DNA of 64,000 nucleotides from G963704535 sp963704535. Lineage in GTDB: Bacteria; Chloroflexota; Chloroflexia; Chloroflexales; Roseiflexaceae. The position numbers were made by a program, and so were the translations under genes. The stretch spans positions 496,001 through 560,000 of the forward strand of contig OY969916.1 of assembly GCA_963704535.1 (NCBI GenBank), in the 5' to 3' direction. Position 1 is the stretch's first letter; every line of letters begins with the position of its first letter. Positions 47,657-56,830 of this stretch are shown here, piece by piece. A model generated the notes under the pieces. The model did not search any database and was not told the origin of the DNA. It saw nothing but the letters and a program-made list of their open reading frames with translations.

Positions 47657-48394
47657 ATGTGCGAGTTAGACATGACAGATGGTAAGTATCTACGCACAAA
47701 AGATCTTGCTCAGGCGGTCCAGATCAGCGTGCAGCAAGTGCGTAACTACGAGGCAAGCGGATTTATACCGGCAGTCGAGCGCAGCCCAAGTGGGTACCGT
47801 CGCTACACCCGGCAGCATCTTGTGGCGCTCAAAACTGCCAGGCGTCTGATAGGTGGCTATGGTGGGCAGCGGGCGCAGCAGATCATGCAGGCGGCGCATC
47901 AGGGTAGGCTTTCTGATGCGCTGGCGCTGATTGACGAGCGCCACGCCGAGTTTGCCGAAACGCGCCTACAGCTTGAGCAAACCCTGGCAGCGCTCAGCGT
48001 ATTAGCGGCGCAATTGCCGTCAGAAACGCATGCACATCTTTCCGAGCGCTTACATGTCGGTGCAGCAGCGCGCCTGGTTGGAGTGCGTATTTCGGCGCTG
48101 CGCTTCTGGGAGCAGCAGGGGCTGTTGCAGCCCATCCGTGAAAAGGGCAGCAACTATCGCCTCTACGACGAGCAACAACTGCGTCGCCTACGCATTGTGG
48201 CTTTGCTTCGGCAAGCAAACTACGACTTTGCCGCGATTCGCACAACCCTGGATGAGCTTGAGGCAGGACAGCCCCAACGCGCTGTTGCGGCAATCGAACA
48301 GCGGCGGAGCGAGCTTGCCCGCATGAGCTGGCGCTGCCTTGAGGCGATGGCTGCGTTTTATGCCTATGTAAGCGAGTTCCTGGATGGTCAATAA
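47657..48394 (+). CDS. Regulator with two MerR-type DNA-binding domains
   Basis: 240-245 residues (start at 47657 or 47672). The first MerR winged helix is LRTKDLAQAVQISVQQVRNYEASGFIPAVERSPSGYRRYTRQHLVAL. The second, about residues 130-190, is VGAAARLVGVRISALRFWEQQGLLQPIREKGSNYRLYDEQQLRRL. The linker and C-terminus are helical with no Cys cluster, so it is not a metal sensor of the MerR/ZntR type. Two DNA-binding heads in one chain suggest a dimer contacting four half-sites or looping. It is divergent from the ere gene and probably controls it. Confidence 0.85.
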   Translation: MCELDMTDGKYLRTKDLAQAVQISVQQVRNYEASGFIPAVERSPSGYRRYTRQHLVALKTARRLIGGYGGQRAQQIMQAAHQGRLSDALALIDERHAEFAETRLQLEQTLAALSVLAAQLPSETHAHLSERLHVGAAARLVGVRISALRFWEQQGLLQPIREKGSNYRLYDEQQLRRLRIVALLRQANYDFAAIRTTLDELEAGQPQRAVAAIEQRRSELARMSWRCLEAMAAFYAYVSEFLDGQ

Positions 48395-48436
48395 CCTTAC
48401 ACTTGCTTCCTGCTGCTCTTCCCAATAGGGCGGCGC

Positions 48437-48465
48437 TTGACAACCTTCTGTCAGGCGTTTATGAT
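48437..48465 (+). promoter_or_regulatory. Sigma-70 promoter of the lipoprotein/amidase genes
   Basis: TTGACA (48437-48442), a 17-base spacer and TATGAT (48460-48465). This is a near-consensus promoter 69 bases before the start codon. Confidence 0.75.
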
Positions 48466-48533
48466 AGGCGCACCCGTGACAGCCGTCGAAATGAGCCCAC
48501 CGTCGTACAAATTCGTAGGAGTAAAGAAGGTCC

Positions 48534-50609
48534 ATGGTCTTCCACAACATTCGTCGTCTAGCGCCGGTCGCCCTGGGAATTATGGCCGCCGTTCTACTGG
48601 CCGCCTGCGGCGACCCCGAGATCGCGATCAATGGCGTTGTCACCGATAAGTACACCGGCAAGCCGGTGCCCGCAGCGGCGATCCGGCTGGGCACCAGCGA
48701 TCTAATGACCGACGCCAACGGCAAATATCAATTCGCGCAGTGGACTGACCAGGATACGTTGCAGATCGTGGCAAACGGCTACGAGACGGTCAGCATCCCG
48801 CTGCTCACCCAGCCCCAGGCCGTGCAGCCGACCCCGCCCGCGATCACGGTCGATGCCACCCTGCGGCCCAACACCCTCAACGGCCTCGTCACCGACGGCT
48901 ACACCGGCAAGCCGCTTGCCGACGCGCTGGTTAAGGCCAGCGCGACGATCAGTGCGACGACCGGCCCCGACGGCCGCTACAGCATGGCCGGCGTGCCGGA
49001 GTCCTTTACGCTCACCGTCACGGCAGCCGAGCACGAAGCGGTGAGCCAGGATCTGCGCCAGACCACCAGCTTCGACACTGTGCTGCGCCCGGACGCGCTC
49101 GCCGGCCTGATCACCGACAGCTACACCGGCAAGCCGATCGCCGGGGCGACTGTGAAGGTTGGCGACGCTGCGGCGACCACCGGCGACGATGGGCGCTACC
49201 AGCTTGAGGGCGTCCCCGAAAAGGCCACGGTCGAGATCAGCGCCGACGGCTATGCCGCGCTGTCCAGGCCACTCGAACGGATGACCGCGCTCGACGAGAA
49301 GCTGCGGCCGGATGTGCTCAAGGGCGCGCTGGTCGACCGCGCGACCGGCGCGCCGATCAAGAACGCGACCGTGATCGCCACCCCGACGCTTCAGAGCAGC
49401 GATGTGGCCTTCGAGCGGATCGACAACAGCCCCGACGGCCGCTTTACGCTCGAAGGCATCCCCGAGCAGGGCTACATCCAGGTGCTCGCGCCCGGCTACC
49501 TCAAGGCGGTGATCGAGCTGAAGCCGGGCAGCGTGCCCGACACGATCGAGCTTGAGCCGTTCCAGGCCCGCGCGGTCTACATTACCGCTGCCGTGGCCTC
49601 CGTCGGCGGTGATGTGGTTAATGAGTATCTTGACCTGATCGACGCGACCGAGCTGAACGCCCTGGTGGTCGACCTGAAGTCCGACCTGCGCGATGATCTG
49701 GGCCTGGTCTACTATAACTCGCAGGTGCCGATGGTCAAGGAGCTTGGCACCGCCAGAGATATCGTCGATATGCGGGCGCTGCTGGCCGAGGCCAAGAAGC
49801 GCGGCATCTACACTATCGCCCGCGTTCAGCTCTTTTCCCACGATAATGCGCTCGCCGACGCCCGACCGGAGTGGGCGGTCAAGGACCGCGAGACCGGCGA
49901 GGTATTCGCCGACTACCCCGGTCCCGGCATCCGCTACGCCTACCTCGACCCCTGGAACCGCAATGTTTGGGACTACAACATCCAGCTTGGGGTCGAGGCG
50001 GCGCAGCTCGGCTTCGACGAGGTCAACTACGATTATATTCGCTACTCCGACTGGTACGGCGATCTTGAGACCTACAAAGACAAGCTGGAGTTCTCTCAGC
50101 CGACCGATCCGGCCAACGACCCGGAGGCCATGTACGAGAATATCGCCGAGTTTATGGAGCAGACCCACCGCGCGCTGAACGGCGCCGGGGCGTTCTTCTC
50201 GGTCGATGTGTTCGGTCGCGTCATGCTTGGCCCATCGATGCCGATCGCCCAGGACATCACCCACATGGCTCCGCACGCCGATTTTATCTGCCCGATGCCC
50301 TACCCCTCGCTGTGGTGGCCGGGGTACCTGGGCCTCGATAACCCAACCGCCCATCCCTACGAGGTGATCCTGGGGACGCTCCAGAACAGCGAGGCGCTGT
50401 TCGAGGGCCAGCGGGCGTTGGAGCGGCCCTGGCTCCAGGACCATACCGACCCCTGGCAGGGCAGCCGGGTCGTCGAGTATGGCCCGGCCGAGGTACGGGC
50501 GCAGATCAAGGCGACCGAGGATTATGGCAAGTCCTCCGGCTGGATGCTGTATGACTCCGCGAATGCCTACCGCGGTGCCTTCGGCGGGGCGGTCAAGGCT
50601 GAGCCTTAG
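48534..50609 (+). CDS. Lipoprotein with four carboxypeptidase-regulatory-like repeats and a putative glycoside-hydrolase domain
   Basis: 691 residues. Signal peptide with lipobox LLAAC (Cys25). Four tandem beta modules (residues about 33-340), each with a D-x-YTGKP and DGRY pattern typical of carboxypeptidase-regulatory-like folds. The C-terminal 330 residues resemble the putative glycosyl hydrolase TIM barrel family DUF4015: ALVVDLKSDLRDDLGLVYY, IYTIARVQLFSHDNALA, FDEVNYDYIRY and FFSVDVFGRVML, with acidic residues in the strands. It is probably anchored outside the membrane and acts on a polysaccharide. The amidase gene follows 15 bases later, so they form an operon. Confidence 0.88.
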   Translation: MVFHNIRRLAPVALGIMAAVLLAACGDPEIAINGVVTDKYTGKPVPAAAIRLGTSDLMTDANGKYQFAQWTDQDTLQIVANGYETVSIPLLTQPQAVQPTPPAITVDATLRPNTLNGLVTDGYTGKPLADALVKASATISATTGPDGRYSMAGVPESFTLTVTAAEHEAVSQDLRQTTSFDTVLRPDALAGLITDSYTGKPIAGATVKVGDAAATTGDDGRYQLEGVPEKATVEISADGYAALSRPLERMTALDEKLRPDVLKGALVDRATGAPIKNATVIATPTLQSSDVAFERIDNSPDGRFTLEGIPEQGYIQVLAPGYLKAVIELKPGSVPDTIELEPFQARAVYITAAVASVGGDVVNEYLDLIDATELNALVVDLKSDLRDDLGLVYYNSQVPMVKELGTARDIVDMRALLAEAKKRGIYTIARVQLFSHDNALADARPEWAVKDRETGEVFADYPGPGIRYAYLDPWNRNVWDYNIQLGVEAAQLGFDEVNYDYIRYSDWYGDLETYKDKLEFSQPTDPANDPEAMYENIAEFMEQTHRALNGAGAFFSVDVFGRVMLGPSMPIAQDITHMAPHADFICPMPYPSLWWPGYLGLDNPTAHPYEVILGTLQNSEALFEGQRALERPWLQDHTDPWQGSRVVEYGPAEVRAQIKATEDYGKSSGWMLYDSANAYRGAFGGAVKAEP

Positions 50610-50623
50610 CCTGGGGAGCCAAC

Positions 50624-53017
50624 ATGCGACGTGTCTTAGTGCTAATCGTTCTGGCGGCTATGGGCAACCTGATCGGCGTGACGCTGCCCGGACAGCTCGG
50701 AGCGCAGCCGACCGCACCGACGCAAGTTGGTACGCTGGCCCTCAATACGGTGGTCGAGTGGCAGGGCGGCTTACGCGAAGGGCTTCTGATCAGCAACAAC
50801 GCCGATGGCGAGCTGCGCCTGGCCGAGAATCGCGCCCAGGGGAGCTTTACCTCGGCGCTGACCCAGACGCAGTTCCTGGCCCACGCCGTCGGCGCGGTCT
50901 GGCGGGCCGATGTCCCAGCCGGCACCCAACTGCTCCTGGAGGTACGCGGCGGCCCTTCAGCCGATCAGCTCGGCCCCTGGCAGCCGCTGGTCGCCGGCGA
51001 CGCCCGCTCGCAGGCCGACGATGGCGCGCTGGCGGTCGAGTCGGTTCGCCCGTTCGCAGCCGATACGAAGTTTTTCCAGCTGCGCGCGACCTTCAGCACC
51101 ACCGTCGCCAATGCCTCGCCGGTGCTTGAGGAACTCAACCTCCAGTATATCAATGCCGTCCCAGGCCCAGCCCAGGCCGCCGGGCTGCCGCGCGTGCCGG
51201 CGCCCTACGGCCCTGCTACGCTGACCCCGCCGCCGCTGATTGTTCAGCGCGAGATCTGGAGCGCCGGCGCCCCTGCGGGCCAGATCACGCGCCAGACGCC
51301 GCGCGGGATCGTGCTGCACCAGGTCGGCGCCGATAACCTCGATGCCCCACTGCCGTTCCTGCGCGCGCTGGCCGCCTACCACACCCAAGTGCTCGGCTGG
51401 GATGACATGGCCTATCACTTTGTCGTCGACGGCGCCGGCACGATCTACGCCGGCCACGCCGGCGGCCCGACGGCGGCGGTCTCACGCCTAGCCGGCGGCG
51501 ACGCCGCCATCCATATTGCGCTGATCGGCAGCACGGCCCCCTCGCCCCAAGCCCAGGCCGCACTGACCGGCCTGCTGGCCTGGCTCGGCCAGGCCTATGG
51601 GATCGCCCCGCTTGGGCAGCATCCTGTCGCCGTGGCCGGCGCCGCGCCGGTCGCGCGACCGAATATCATCACCCATGCCGAGATCATCGCCGAAGCCCCC
51701 GACCCGTCGCCCGAGCTGCGCAACCTGGTTGGCGCACTGCGCCAGGGCGCCGAGCAAGCCACCGTGCGGGCGCGCTGGTACTTCGCCGAGGGCAATACGG
51801 TCAATTACGTCGAGCGCCTGTCGATCTTCAACCCAGGCGCCGCCCCGGCCAATGTTCGCTTTACCCTGCTGCGCCAGCCCGGCCCGGCGATCATTCGTGA
51901 GGCCACCGTGGCCGCCGGCGGCCGCGCCGACCTGGTGGTCAACACGGTCTTCAGCGATACCACCGATGTCCCGGCGATCGTCGAGTCCAATGCGCCGGTG
52001 ATCGCCGAGCGCCTGATGGACTTCGGCACCAATATCGCCGCCGGCACCGGCGTCAGCCAGCCTTCGCGGGTCTGGTATTTCGCCGAAGGTTCCACCGACG
52101 CCTCCAACAAGACCTTTCTGCTGCTCTTCAACCCGCAGAACGTCGAGGTCGGCGCGGTAGTTACGTATATGAAAGGGGACGGCACCACCGCTAGGCAGGA
52201 GGTGCGCCTCCCGCCACTGCGGCGCATCGTGGTCGCCGTCGCCGATGTGCTCCCCGGCGTTGGGTTTGGCGCGCGCGTGATCGCCACCCACCCGATCGTG
52301 GCCGAGCGCACAATGATCTTCGGCCCCGAGAGCACCCTTTCCACCGGCGGCGTGCATACCTCCCGTGGGGTGGTCACACTCTCGCGGCGCTGGTATTTTG
52401 CCGAGGGGACGACTGCGGCGCCATTCCAAATGTGGGTGCTGGTGCTCAACCCGAACGCCCAATCGGCCAACGCGGCGGTCACATTCCTGACGCCGGACGG
52501 CACCTCGCTGACCCGCAATTATGCCATCCCGCCGACCACTCGGCTGGCGATCAACGTCAACGAGGTCGTGCCCGATCTTGGCGTCGCCACGACGGTGGTG
52601 GCCGACCGGCCTGTGGCGGCCGAGCGCGCAATGTACTGGAAGGACAACCGCGTCGGGACGGCGACCCCCGGGGCCACGGCGCCCGCCTTCACCTGGCGCT
52701 TCGCCGACGGCCGCACCAGCGGCGATTTCCAGGAGTACCTGCTGCTGAGTAATCCCAATAAGAACCAGGCCCGGGTGGTCGTCGAGTTCACCCTCGCCAA
52801 CGGCACCAAGGCCGCCCAGTCACTGATCATGCCGAACAGCTCGCGCTACACCATGGCCGTCCACGAGCTGTATCCCGGCCAGACCGCGATCGCGGCGACG
52901 GTTCGCTCGACCCAACCGATCGTCGCCGAGCGCTCGCTGTACCCAGGCGGCCCTCAAACGGCGACCAACCGCGGCGGGGCGACATCGCTCGGCGTGCCCG
53001 AGGACGAGACACGGTGA
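50624..53017 (+). CDS. Secreted PGRP-type N-acetylmuramoyl amidase with four WYFAEG beta-repeats
   Basis: 797 residues. Signal peptide (residues 1-28), a beta-rich N-terminal domain, then a peptidoglycan-recognition amidase domain (residues about 205-385: GIVLHQVGADN, DDMAYHFVVDGAGTIYAGH, IHIALIG), with candidate zinc His residues in LHQ and the late ITH. The C-terminal 400 residues hold four repeats, each opening with WYFAEG or WRFADG followed by a strand-rich 100-residue module ending AERxM. The repeats probably form a surface stalk. It cleaves or binds peptidoglycan. Its TGA stop is unit one of an octamer array. Confidence 0.88.
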   Translation: MRRVLVLIVLAAMGNLIGVTLPGQLGAQPTAPTQVGTLALNTVVEWQGGLREGLLISNNADGELRLAENRAQGSFTSALTQTQFLAHAVGAVWRADVPAGTQLLLEVRGGPSADQLGPWQPLVAGDARSQADDGALAVESVRPFAADTKFFQLRATFSTTVANASPVLEELNLQYINAVPGPAQAAGLPRVPAPYGPATLTPPPLIVQREIWSAGAPAGQITRQTPRGIVLHQVGADNLDAPLPFLRALAAYHTQVLGWDDMAYHFVVDGAGTIYAGHAGGPTAAVSRLAGGDAAIHIALIGSTAPSPQAQAALTGLLAWLGQAYGIAPLGQHPVAVAGAAPVARPNIITHAEIIAEAPDPSPELRNLVGALRQGAEQATVRARWYFAEGNTVNYVERLSIFNPGAAPANVRFTLLRQPGPAIIREATVAAGGRADLVVNTVFSDTTDVPAIVESNAPVIAERLMDFGTNIAAGTGVSQPSRVWYFAEGSTDASNKTFLLLFNPQNVEVGAVVTYMKGDGTTARQEVRLPPLRRIVVAVADVLPGVGFGARVIATHPIVAERTMIFGPESTLSTGGVHTSRGVVTLSRRWYFAEGTTAAPFQMWVLVLNPNAQSANAAVTFLTPDGTSLTRNYAIPPTTRLAINVNEVVPDLGVATTVVADRPVAAERAMYWKDNRVGTATPGATAPAFTWRFADGRTSGDFQEYLLLSNPNKNQARVVVEFTLANGTKAAQSLIMPNSSRYTMAVHELYPGQTAIAATVRSTQPIVAERSLYPGGPQTATNRGGATSLGVPEDETR

Positions 53018-53254
53018 CAAGATGACAAGGTGAAGGGGTGAAAGGGTGAGGGGTGAAGGGGAGGATAGAGGATGGACGGTCGGCGCCACAGCACGTAAGG
53101 GCGTATTGCATACGCCCCCACCACCGAACCCCGAAGAACCAGAATCCTGTAGGGCCGGCCCTCCGTGGCCGCCCCACCGAGAACCCGTAGGGCCGGCCCT
53201 CCGTGGCCGCCCGGACGCCACGCAACACGCAACACGCACCATGTAGGTAGGCCG
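53015..53254. repeat. Word-array cassette
   Basis: In order: TGA octamers (53015, 53023, 53031, 53039, 53047 and 53054), GGGCGTATTGCATACGCCC (53104-53122), two copies of the GTAGGGCCGGCCCTCCGTGG block (53149-53217), then ACGCAAC heptamers (53218-53241) before the next start. Same order as at 4683 and 55574. Confidence 0.9.
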
Positions 53255-53336
53255 ATGAGCGCAGAGCCCAGAGTCAGCCCCAGCAGAGCCGCCCCGCGCG
53301 GCGCCCGCCCCGGCGCCCCGGCGGCGTGGTGGGTTC

Positions 53337-54104
53337 GTGGGGCGGTTCTTCGCCGCGCTCCTAATCATCACCATCACCACCGGCCTGGCGCTGGTGGTCG
53401 TCGCGGTCGCTGCCTGGAACCTGGGCTTCTCGCCGGCCACGCCGGCCCAGTTGGGTGAGCTGCGGGCGCAGTTCGGCACCGCCGAGGCCCAGAACGCCGC
53501 CCTGCGGCTCCAGAACAGCGTCATGCAGACGCAGGTGTCCGAGCTGTCGCGGCGCGGCGCCGACGACCGCGAGACCTTGAGCGAGCTGCGCGGCCAGCTC
53601 GACGACCTGAACGATCTGCGCCAGGAGATCGGCAGCCAGATCGACGCCAGCGCCAGCCAGAACGCGACCTTGGTGGCCGAGGCCCGCTCCAGCCGCGACG
53701 CGGTCGCGCTCTTCGCTACCGCCGAGGCCGACCGCGTGACCTTGCTGCGTGATCTGGAGATCCGCTCCGAGCGGATCGAGCGCTTCCTACTGCGCCTGAG
53801 CGATATCGCCGGCGATGCGGCGCTCGACCTCGGCGCCGTCACCCCGGCCCCGGAGATCGTTCCACTGGCGCCATCTACACCAACACCCATCACGCTGCCG
53901 ACCGCGCTGCCGACCGAGACCCCCCTGCCGACGCCCACCGAGACCCCGATCGCTACACCGACCGAGATCGCGATCTCGCCGACCGAGACGCCCACCGAAG
54001 TGCCCTCCTCCACGCCGACCTCCCGCCCCACCGCCACCGCGCGCCCCACAAGTACCCCATTCCCGACCAACACCGCGACCGTAGAGCCGACGGCCACACC
54101 GTAG
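53337..54104 (+). CDS. Single-pass membrane protein with coiled coil and Thr/Pro-rich tail
   Basis: 255 residues from a GTG at 53337. One transmembrane helix (residues about 5-27), a coiled coil (about 40-150, heptad Leu pattern in LRLQNSVMQTQVSEL), then a 75-residue Thr/Pro-rich extracellular-looking tail (TPTETP repeats) resembling a wall-spanning stalk. A better start may be the ATG at 53255: its frame reads MSAEPRVSPSRAAPRGARPGAP and would join RRRGGFVGRFFAALL if one base in the CCCC run near 53318 were extra. That would be a further indel. Function unknown. Confidence 0.65.
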   Translation: MGRFFAALLIITITTGLALVVVAVAAWNLGFSPATPAQLGELRAQFGTAEAQNAALRLQNSVMQTQVSELSRRGADDRETLSELRGQLDDLNDLRQEIGSQIDASASQNATLVAEARSSRDAVALFATAEADRVTLLRDLEIRSERIERFLLRLSDIAGDAALDLGAVTPAPEIVPLAPSTPTPITLPTALPTETPLPTPTETPIATPTEIAISPTETPTEVPSSTPTSRPTATARPTSTPFPTNTATVEPTATP

Positions 54105-54168
54105 CAGTTTCTGGCTCAAACAAGCGCTTTTCGCGCACTCAGCGCCGCAAAACTCGATTTTTTGCCCA

Positions 54169-54198
54169 TTGTCTTTTACCCATCGGCGATGGTATAAT
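54169..54198 (+). promoter_or_regulatory. Promoter upstream of the CoA-transferase
   Basis: TTGTCT (54169-54174), an 18-base spacer and TATAAT (54193-54198). Confidence 0.6.
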
Positions 54199-54274
54199 GG
54201 CGATCCACCGTTATGCTGTTATGTGTCGTACGTCCTGCGGCGGCGCTGCTGGAGGTCGTTCGTTTTATATTTCT

Positions 54275-54362
54275 GGAGAAAAAGGCAGTTTGAGGGGATA
54301 GCTCCCGTAGCCTTCCCCACCGATAGTGTAAAGCAAAACCACGCTGCCCGAGACCTGGTCTT
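54275..54362. repeat. Family P palindrome joined to the shared tail
   Basis: AAAAAGGCAGTTTGAGGGG then a degenerate C-rich arm, followed by GTGTAAAG...CCCGAGACCTGGTCT, a diverged copy of the tails at 3709-3752 and 41523-41565. Confidence 0.7.
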
Positions 54363-54385
54363 TACCTTCTGAGGAGATTGTCGCT

Positions 54386-55576
54386 ATGACGTTGCCCCTC
54401 GACGGCCTCCGTGTCCTCGACCTGACCCGCGCGCTGGCCGGGCCATTCTGCTCGCAGATGCTCGGCGACATGGGCGCCGATGTGCTCAAGGTCGAGCAGC
54501 CCGGCGTCGGCGACAACGCCCGCGGCTGGGGGCCGCCGTTCCAGGGGGGCGAAAGCAGCTACTTCCTCAGTGTCAATCGCAACAAGCGCAGCCTGGCCCT
54601 GAACCTGCGCGCGGCGCGCGGGGCCGAGGTGCTGGGCCGGCTGGTCGCCCGCAGCGATGTCCTGCTGGAGAACTTCGTGCCGGGGACGCTCGACCGGCTT
54701 GGCTTCAGCTACACGGCCTGCCAAGCGCTCAAACCCGACCTGATCTACTGCTCGATCTCCGGCTTCGGCCAGGTCGGGCCTGAGCGCGAGCGCGCCGCCT
54801 ACGACCAGATCTTGCAGGGCCTGGGCGGGATCATGAGCGTCACCGGCGAGGTCGACGGCCCGCCCATGCGCGTCGGCATCGCGATCGCCGACATCGCCGC
54901 CGGGATGTTCGCCGCCTACGCCGTCATGGTCGCGCTCTACCACCGCGCGCAGACCGGCGTGGGCCAGCTCATCGACACCTCGCTGCTCGACGGCCAGCTG
55001 GCCATGCTGACGTACCAATCCGGCCGCTATTTCGCAACCGGCGAGGCGCCCGCCAGCAGCGGCAACCAGCACCCGACGATCGTCCCCTACGGCGTCTACC
55101 GCGCCGCCGACGCCTACTTCAACCTGGCGGTCGGCACCGAGGACCTGTGGCGGCGCTTCTGCGCGGCACTCGGCCGCGACGACCTGCGCGCCGATGCCTG
55201 CTTCGCGACCAATCGCGACCGGCTGGCGCACCGCAACGAACTAAACGCGCTGCTGGAGCCGCTGTTCGCCCAGCACACCATCGCCGAGATCACGGCATTG
55301 CTGAACGCCGCCGGCGTGCCCTGCGGCGCCGTGCGCGACCTGCACGGCGTCTTCACCGACCCGCAGGTGGCCGCGCTCGACCTGGTCCAGCAGCTCGACC
55401 ACCCGACCGCCGGACCAATCAAGGTGGTCGGCCCGCCGTACCGCTTCTCGGCCACGCCCGGCGCGGTGCGGCTGCCCCCGCCGCTGCTCGGCCAGCACAC
55501 CGACGAGGTGCTGCGCGAGCTAGGCTACGATGAAGCGGAGGTCGCCGCGCTCCACGAGGCCGGAGTCGTCGGGTGA
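54386..55576 (+). CDS. CaiB/BaiF-family (class III) CoA-transferase
   Basis: 396 residues with GAGGAG nine bases before the ATG. Family motifs: LDGLRVLDLTRALAGPFCSQMLGDMGADVLKVE at the N-terminus, NKRSLALNL, the catalytic Asp in ERAAYDQILQGLGG, and the late PCGAVRDLHGVFTDPQV. It moves CoA between acyl groups (formyl/oxalyl, carnitine, bile-acid or succinyl type); the substrate is not evident. A stand-alone gene with its own promoter. Its TGA stop is unit one of an octamer array. Confidence 0.93.
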   Translation: MTLPLDGLRVLDLTRALAGPFCSQMLGDMGADVLKVEQPGVGDNARGWGPPFQGGESSYFLSVNRNKRSLALNLRAARGAEVLGRLVARSDVLLENFVPGTLDRLGFSYTACQALKPDLIYCSISGFGQVGPERERAAYDQILQGLGGIMSVTGEVDGPPMRVGIAIADIAAGMFAAYAVMVALYHRAQTGVGQLIDTSLLDGQLAMLTYQSGRYFATGEAPASSGNQHPTIVPYGVYRAADAYFNLAVGTEDLWRRFCAALGRDDLRADACFATNRDRLAHRNELNALLEPLFAQHTIAEITALLNAAGVPCGAVRDLHGVFTDPQVAALDLVQQLDHPTAGPIKVVGPPYRFSATPGAVRLPPPLLGQHTDEVLRELGYDEAEVAALHEAGVVG

Positions 55577-55763
55577 AAGGGTGAAGGGGTGAAAGGGTGA
55601 AGGGGTGCGAGGATGGAGCCATGGCACGTAAGGGCGTATTGCATACGCCCCCACCCAACCCCGAAGAACCGAGAACCTGTAGGGCAGGCCCTCCGTGGCC
55701 GCCCCTGACCGCGTATCACGCAAGATGCAAGACGCAAGACGCAACACACAAATCGTAAATCGA
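55574..55763. repeat. Word-array cassette abutting a start codon
   Basis: In order: TGA octamers (55574, 55582, 55590 and 55598), GGGCGTATTGCATACGCCC (55630-55648), one GTAGGGCAGGCCCTCCGTGG block (55679-55708), ACGCAAC/ACGCAAG heptamers (55716-55750), then AAATCGTAAATCG directly before the ATG at 55765. Confidence 0.9.
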
Positions 55764-55764
55764 C

Positions 55765-56088
55765 ATGACCGAACGTCAAGGGACATTCACCATACCCACC
55801 CGGCTGTTCGTCAGCCCCGAGCACCGGCGGCAACTTGAGCAACTCGTGCGCGAGCACGGGATCGATCTCGCCGAGTTGATCTCGCGCATCGTCGCCGAGC
55901 ACCTCGACGCGCTATCTGAGACGCCGCCGCAGCCTGAGCCGAAGCCGGATACGAGCGCCGTGCTGGAGCAGCGCCGCGTTGAGCTGGCCCGCCTGAAAGC
56001 GCGCCGGGACGCCGAGGGCGCGCGGGCGGCGGCCTGGCTCCATGCCTATATCGCCGAGCTGGAAGCGAACATCCGGCGCCTGGAATAG
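55765..56088 (+). CDS. Ribbon-helix-helix-like protein with coiled coil (single head)
   Basis: 107 residues. Residues about 8-48 (FTIPTRLFVSPEHRRQLEQLVREHGIDLAELISRIVAEHLD) have the strand-helix-helix pattern of CopG/Arc-type DNA-binding proteins. A Pro-rich linker and a basic coiled coil (LEQRRVELARLKARRDAEG, ending in LEANIRRLE) follow. No Shine-Dalgarno is visible; the start abuts an AAATCGT word array. The next gene is a paralog. Confidence 0.65.
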   Translation: MTERQGTFTIPTRLFVSPEHRRQLEQLVREHGIDLAELISRIVAEHLDALSETPPQPEPKPDTSAVLEQRRVELARLKARRDAEGARAAAWLHAYIAELEANIRRLE

Positions 56089-56186
56089 TAGAACTGTATC
56101 CCACCTGCGTCACTACCGTACAACCATCCTGGCCGAGCCATCCTCGACTGGAGACACGCCGGGACATCGTTACAAAGGAGGGAGCG

Positions 56187-56669
56187 ATGACTGAGCAACA
56201 AGGGTTGTTTACTGTCCCAACCAGCCTGTACCTGACCCTTAAGCAGCGAGCGCAGCTTGAGCACCTGGTGCGCGAGCGCATGGTCGATCTGGCCGACCTG
56301 GTATCGATGATCCTGGCCGATCACCCGCCACACGGCCGGCTACTAGCGACCGAGCACCGGAATCTTCACCCGATCCCGACCAGAGTGTATCTTACGCCTG
56401 AGCAGCGCGCACAGCTCGATCAGCTGATACACGAGCGCAAGATCGAGCTGGCCGACCTGGTGACTCAGAGCATCGCCGACTACCTCGATGTGCTGCCGGC
56501 GGTGCCGGTGGCCGCGCCCGCGCCCGACCCCGCGCCCGACCTGCGCAAGCACCGCGCCGATCTGGCCCGTCTGAAGGCGCGCCGGGATGCCGCCGGTGCG
56601 GAGGCACCGCCGTGGCTCAACGCCTACATCGCCGAGATCGAGGCCGAACTGCGCCGGCTGGAAGGGTAG
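56187..56669 (+). CDS. Ribbon-helix-helix-like protein with two heads and coiled coil
   Basis: 160 residues, with AAAGGAGG before the ATG. Two tandem copies of the head found in the gene at 55765: VPTSLYLTLKQRAQLEHLVRERMVDLADLVSMILADH (residues about 9-46) and IPTRVYLTPEQRAQLDQLIHERKIELADLVTQSIADYLD (about 54-93). The same basic coiled coil follows (RADLARLKARRDAAGAEA, ending in EAELRRLEG). It arose by head duplication. It is probably a DNA-binding or scaffolding pair with the preceding gene; no toxin gene is adjacent. Confidence 0.7.
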   Translation: MTEQQGLFTVPTSLYLTLKQRAQLEHLVRERMVDLADLVSMILADHPPHGRLLATEHRNLHPIPTRVYLTPEQRAQLDQLIHERKIELADLVTQSIADYLDVLPAVPVAAPAPDPAPDLRKHRADLARLKARRDAAGAEAPPWLNAYIAEIEAELRRLEG

Positions 56670-56716
56670 CCGGTCGATGCGCGGGCCGGTGCTCGGCTAT
56701 TCTGTTCCGATTGCCC

Positions 56717-56818
56717 TAAGAGACTGTTTGAAAGGGGGAGTTTGAGGGGGCCGCCCCTCAAGAATCCCCCTTTCCACCACGGATCGTCGGCGAGATAATG
56801 CCCTTTCAAACAGTTTCT
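56717..56818. repeat. Family P palindrome, the most complete copy
   Basis: Outer arms AGACTGTTTGAAAGGG (left) and CCCTTTCAAACAGTTTCT (56801-56818); inner GGGGAGTTTGAGGGG / CCCCTCAA-type arms. This copy best shows the full structure. Confidence 0.85.
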
Positions 56819-56830
56819 AACGCTACGCCA

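Noticed and set aside
48702..50444. A 580-codon open frame on the minus strand opposite the lipoprotein gene
   Set aside because: It is the antisense of a gene with a lipobox and repeated beta modules. Its translation is low in complexity and matches no fold. Long antisense frames are expected in GC-rich DNA.
53255..53458. A plus-strand frame with a run of five His residues
   Set aside because: The first 22 codons may be the true start of the coiled-coil gene, but beyond about 53318 the frame is a shadow of that gene.
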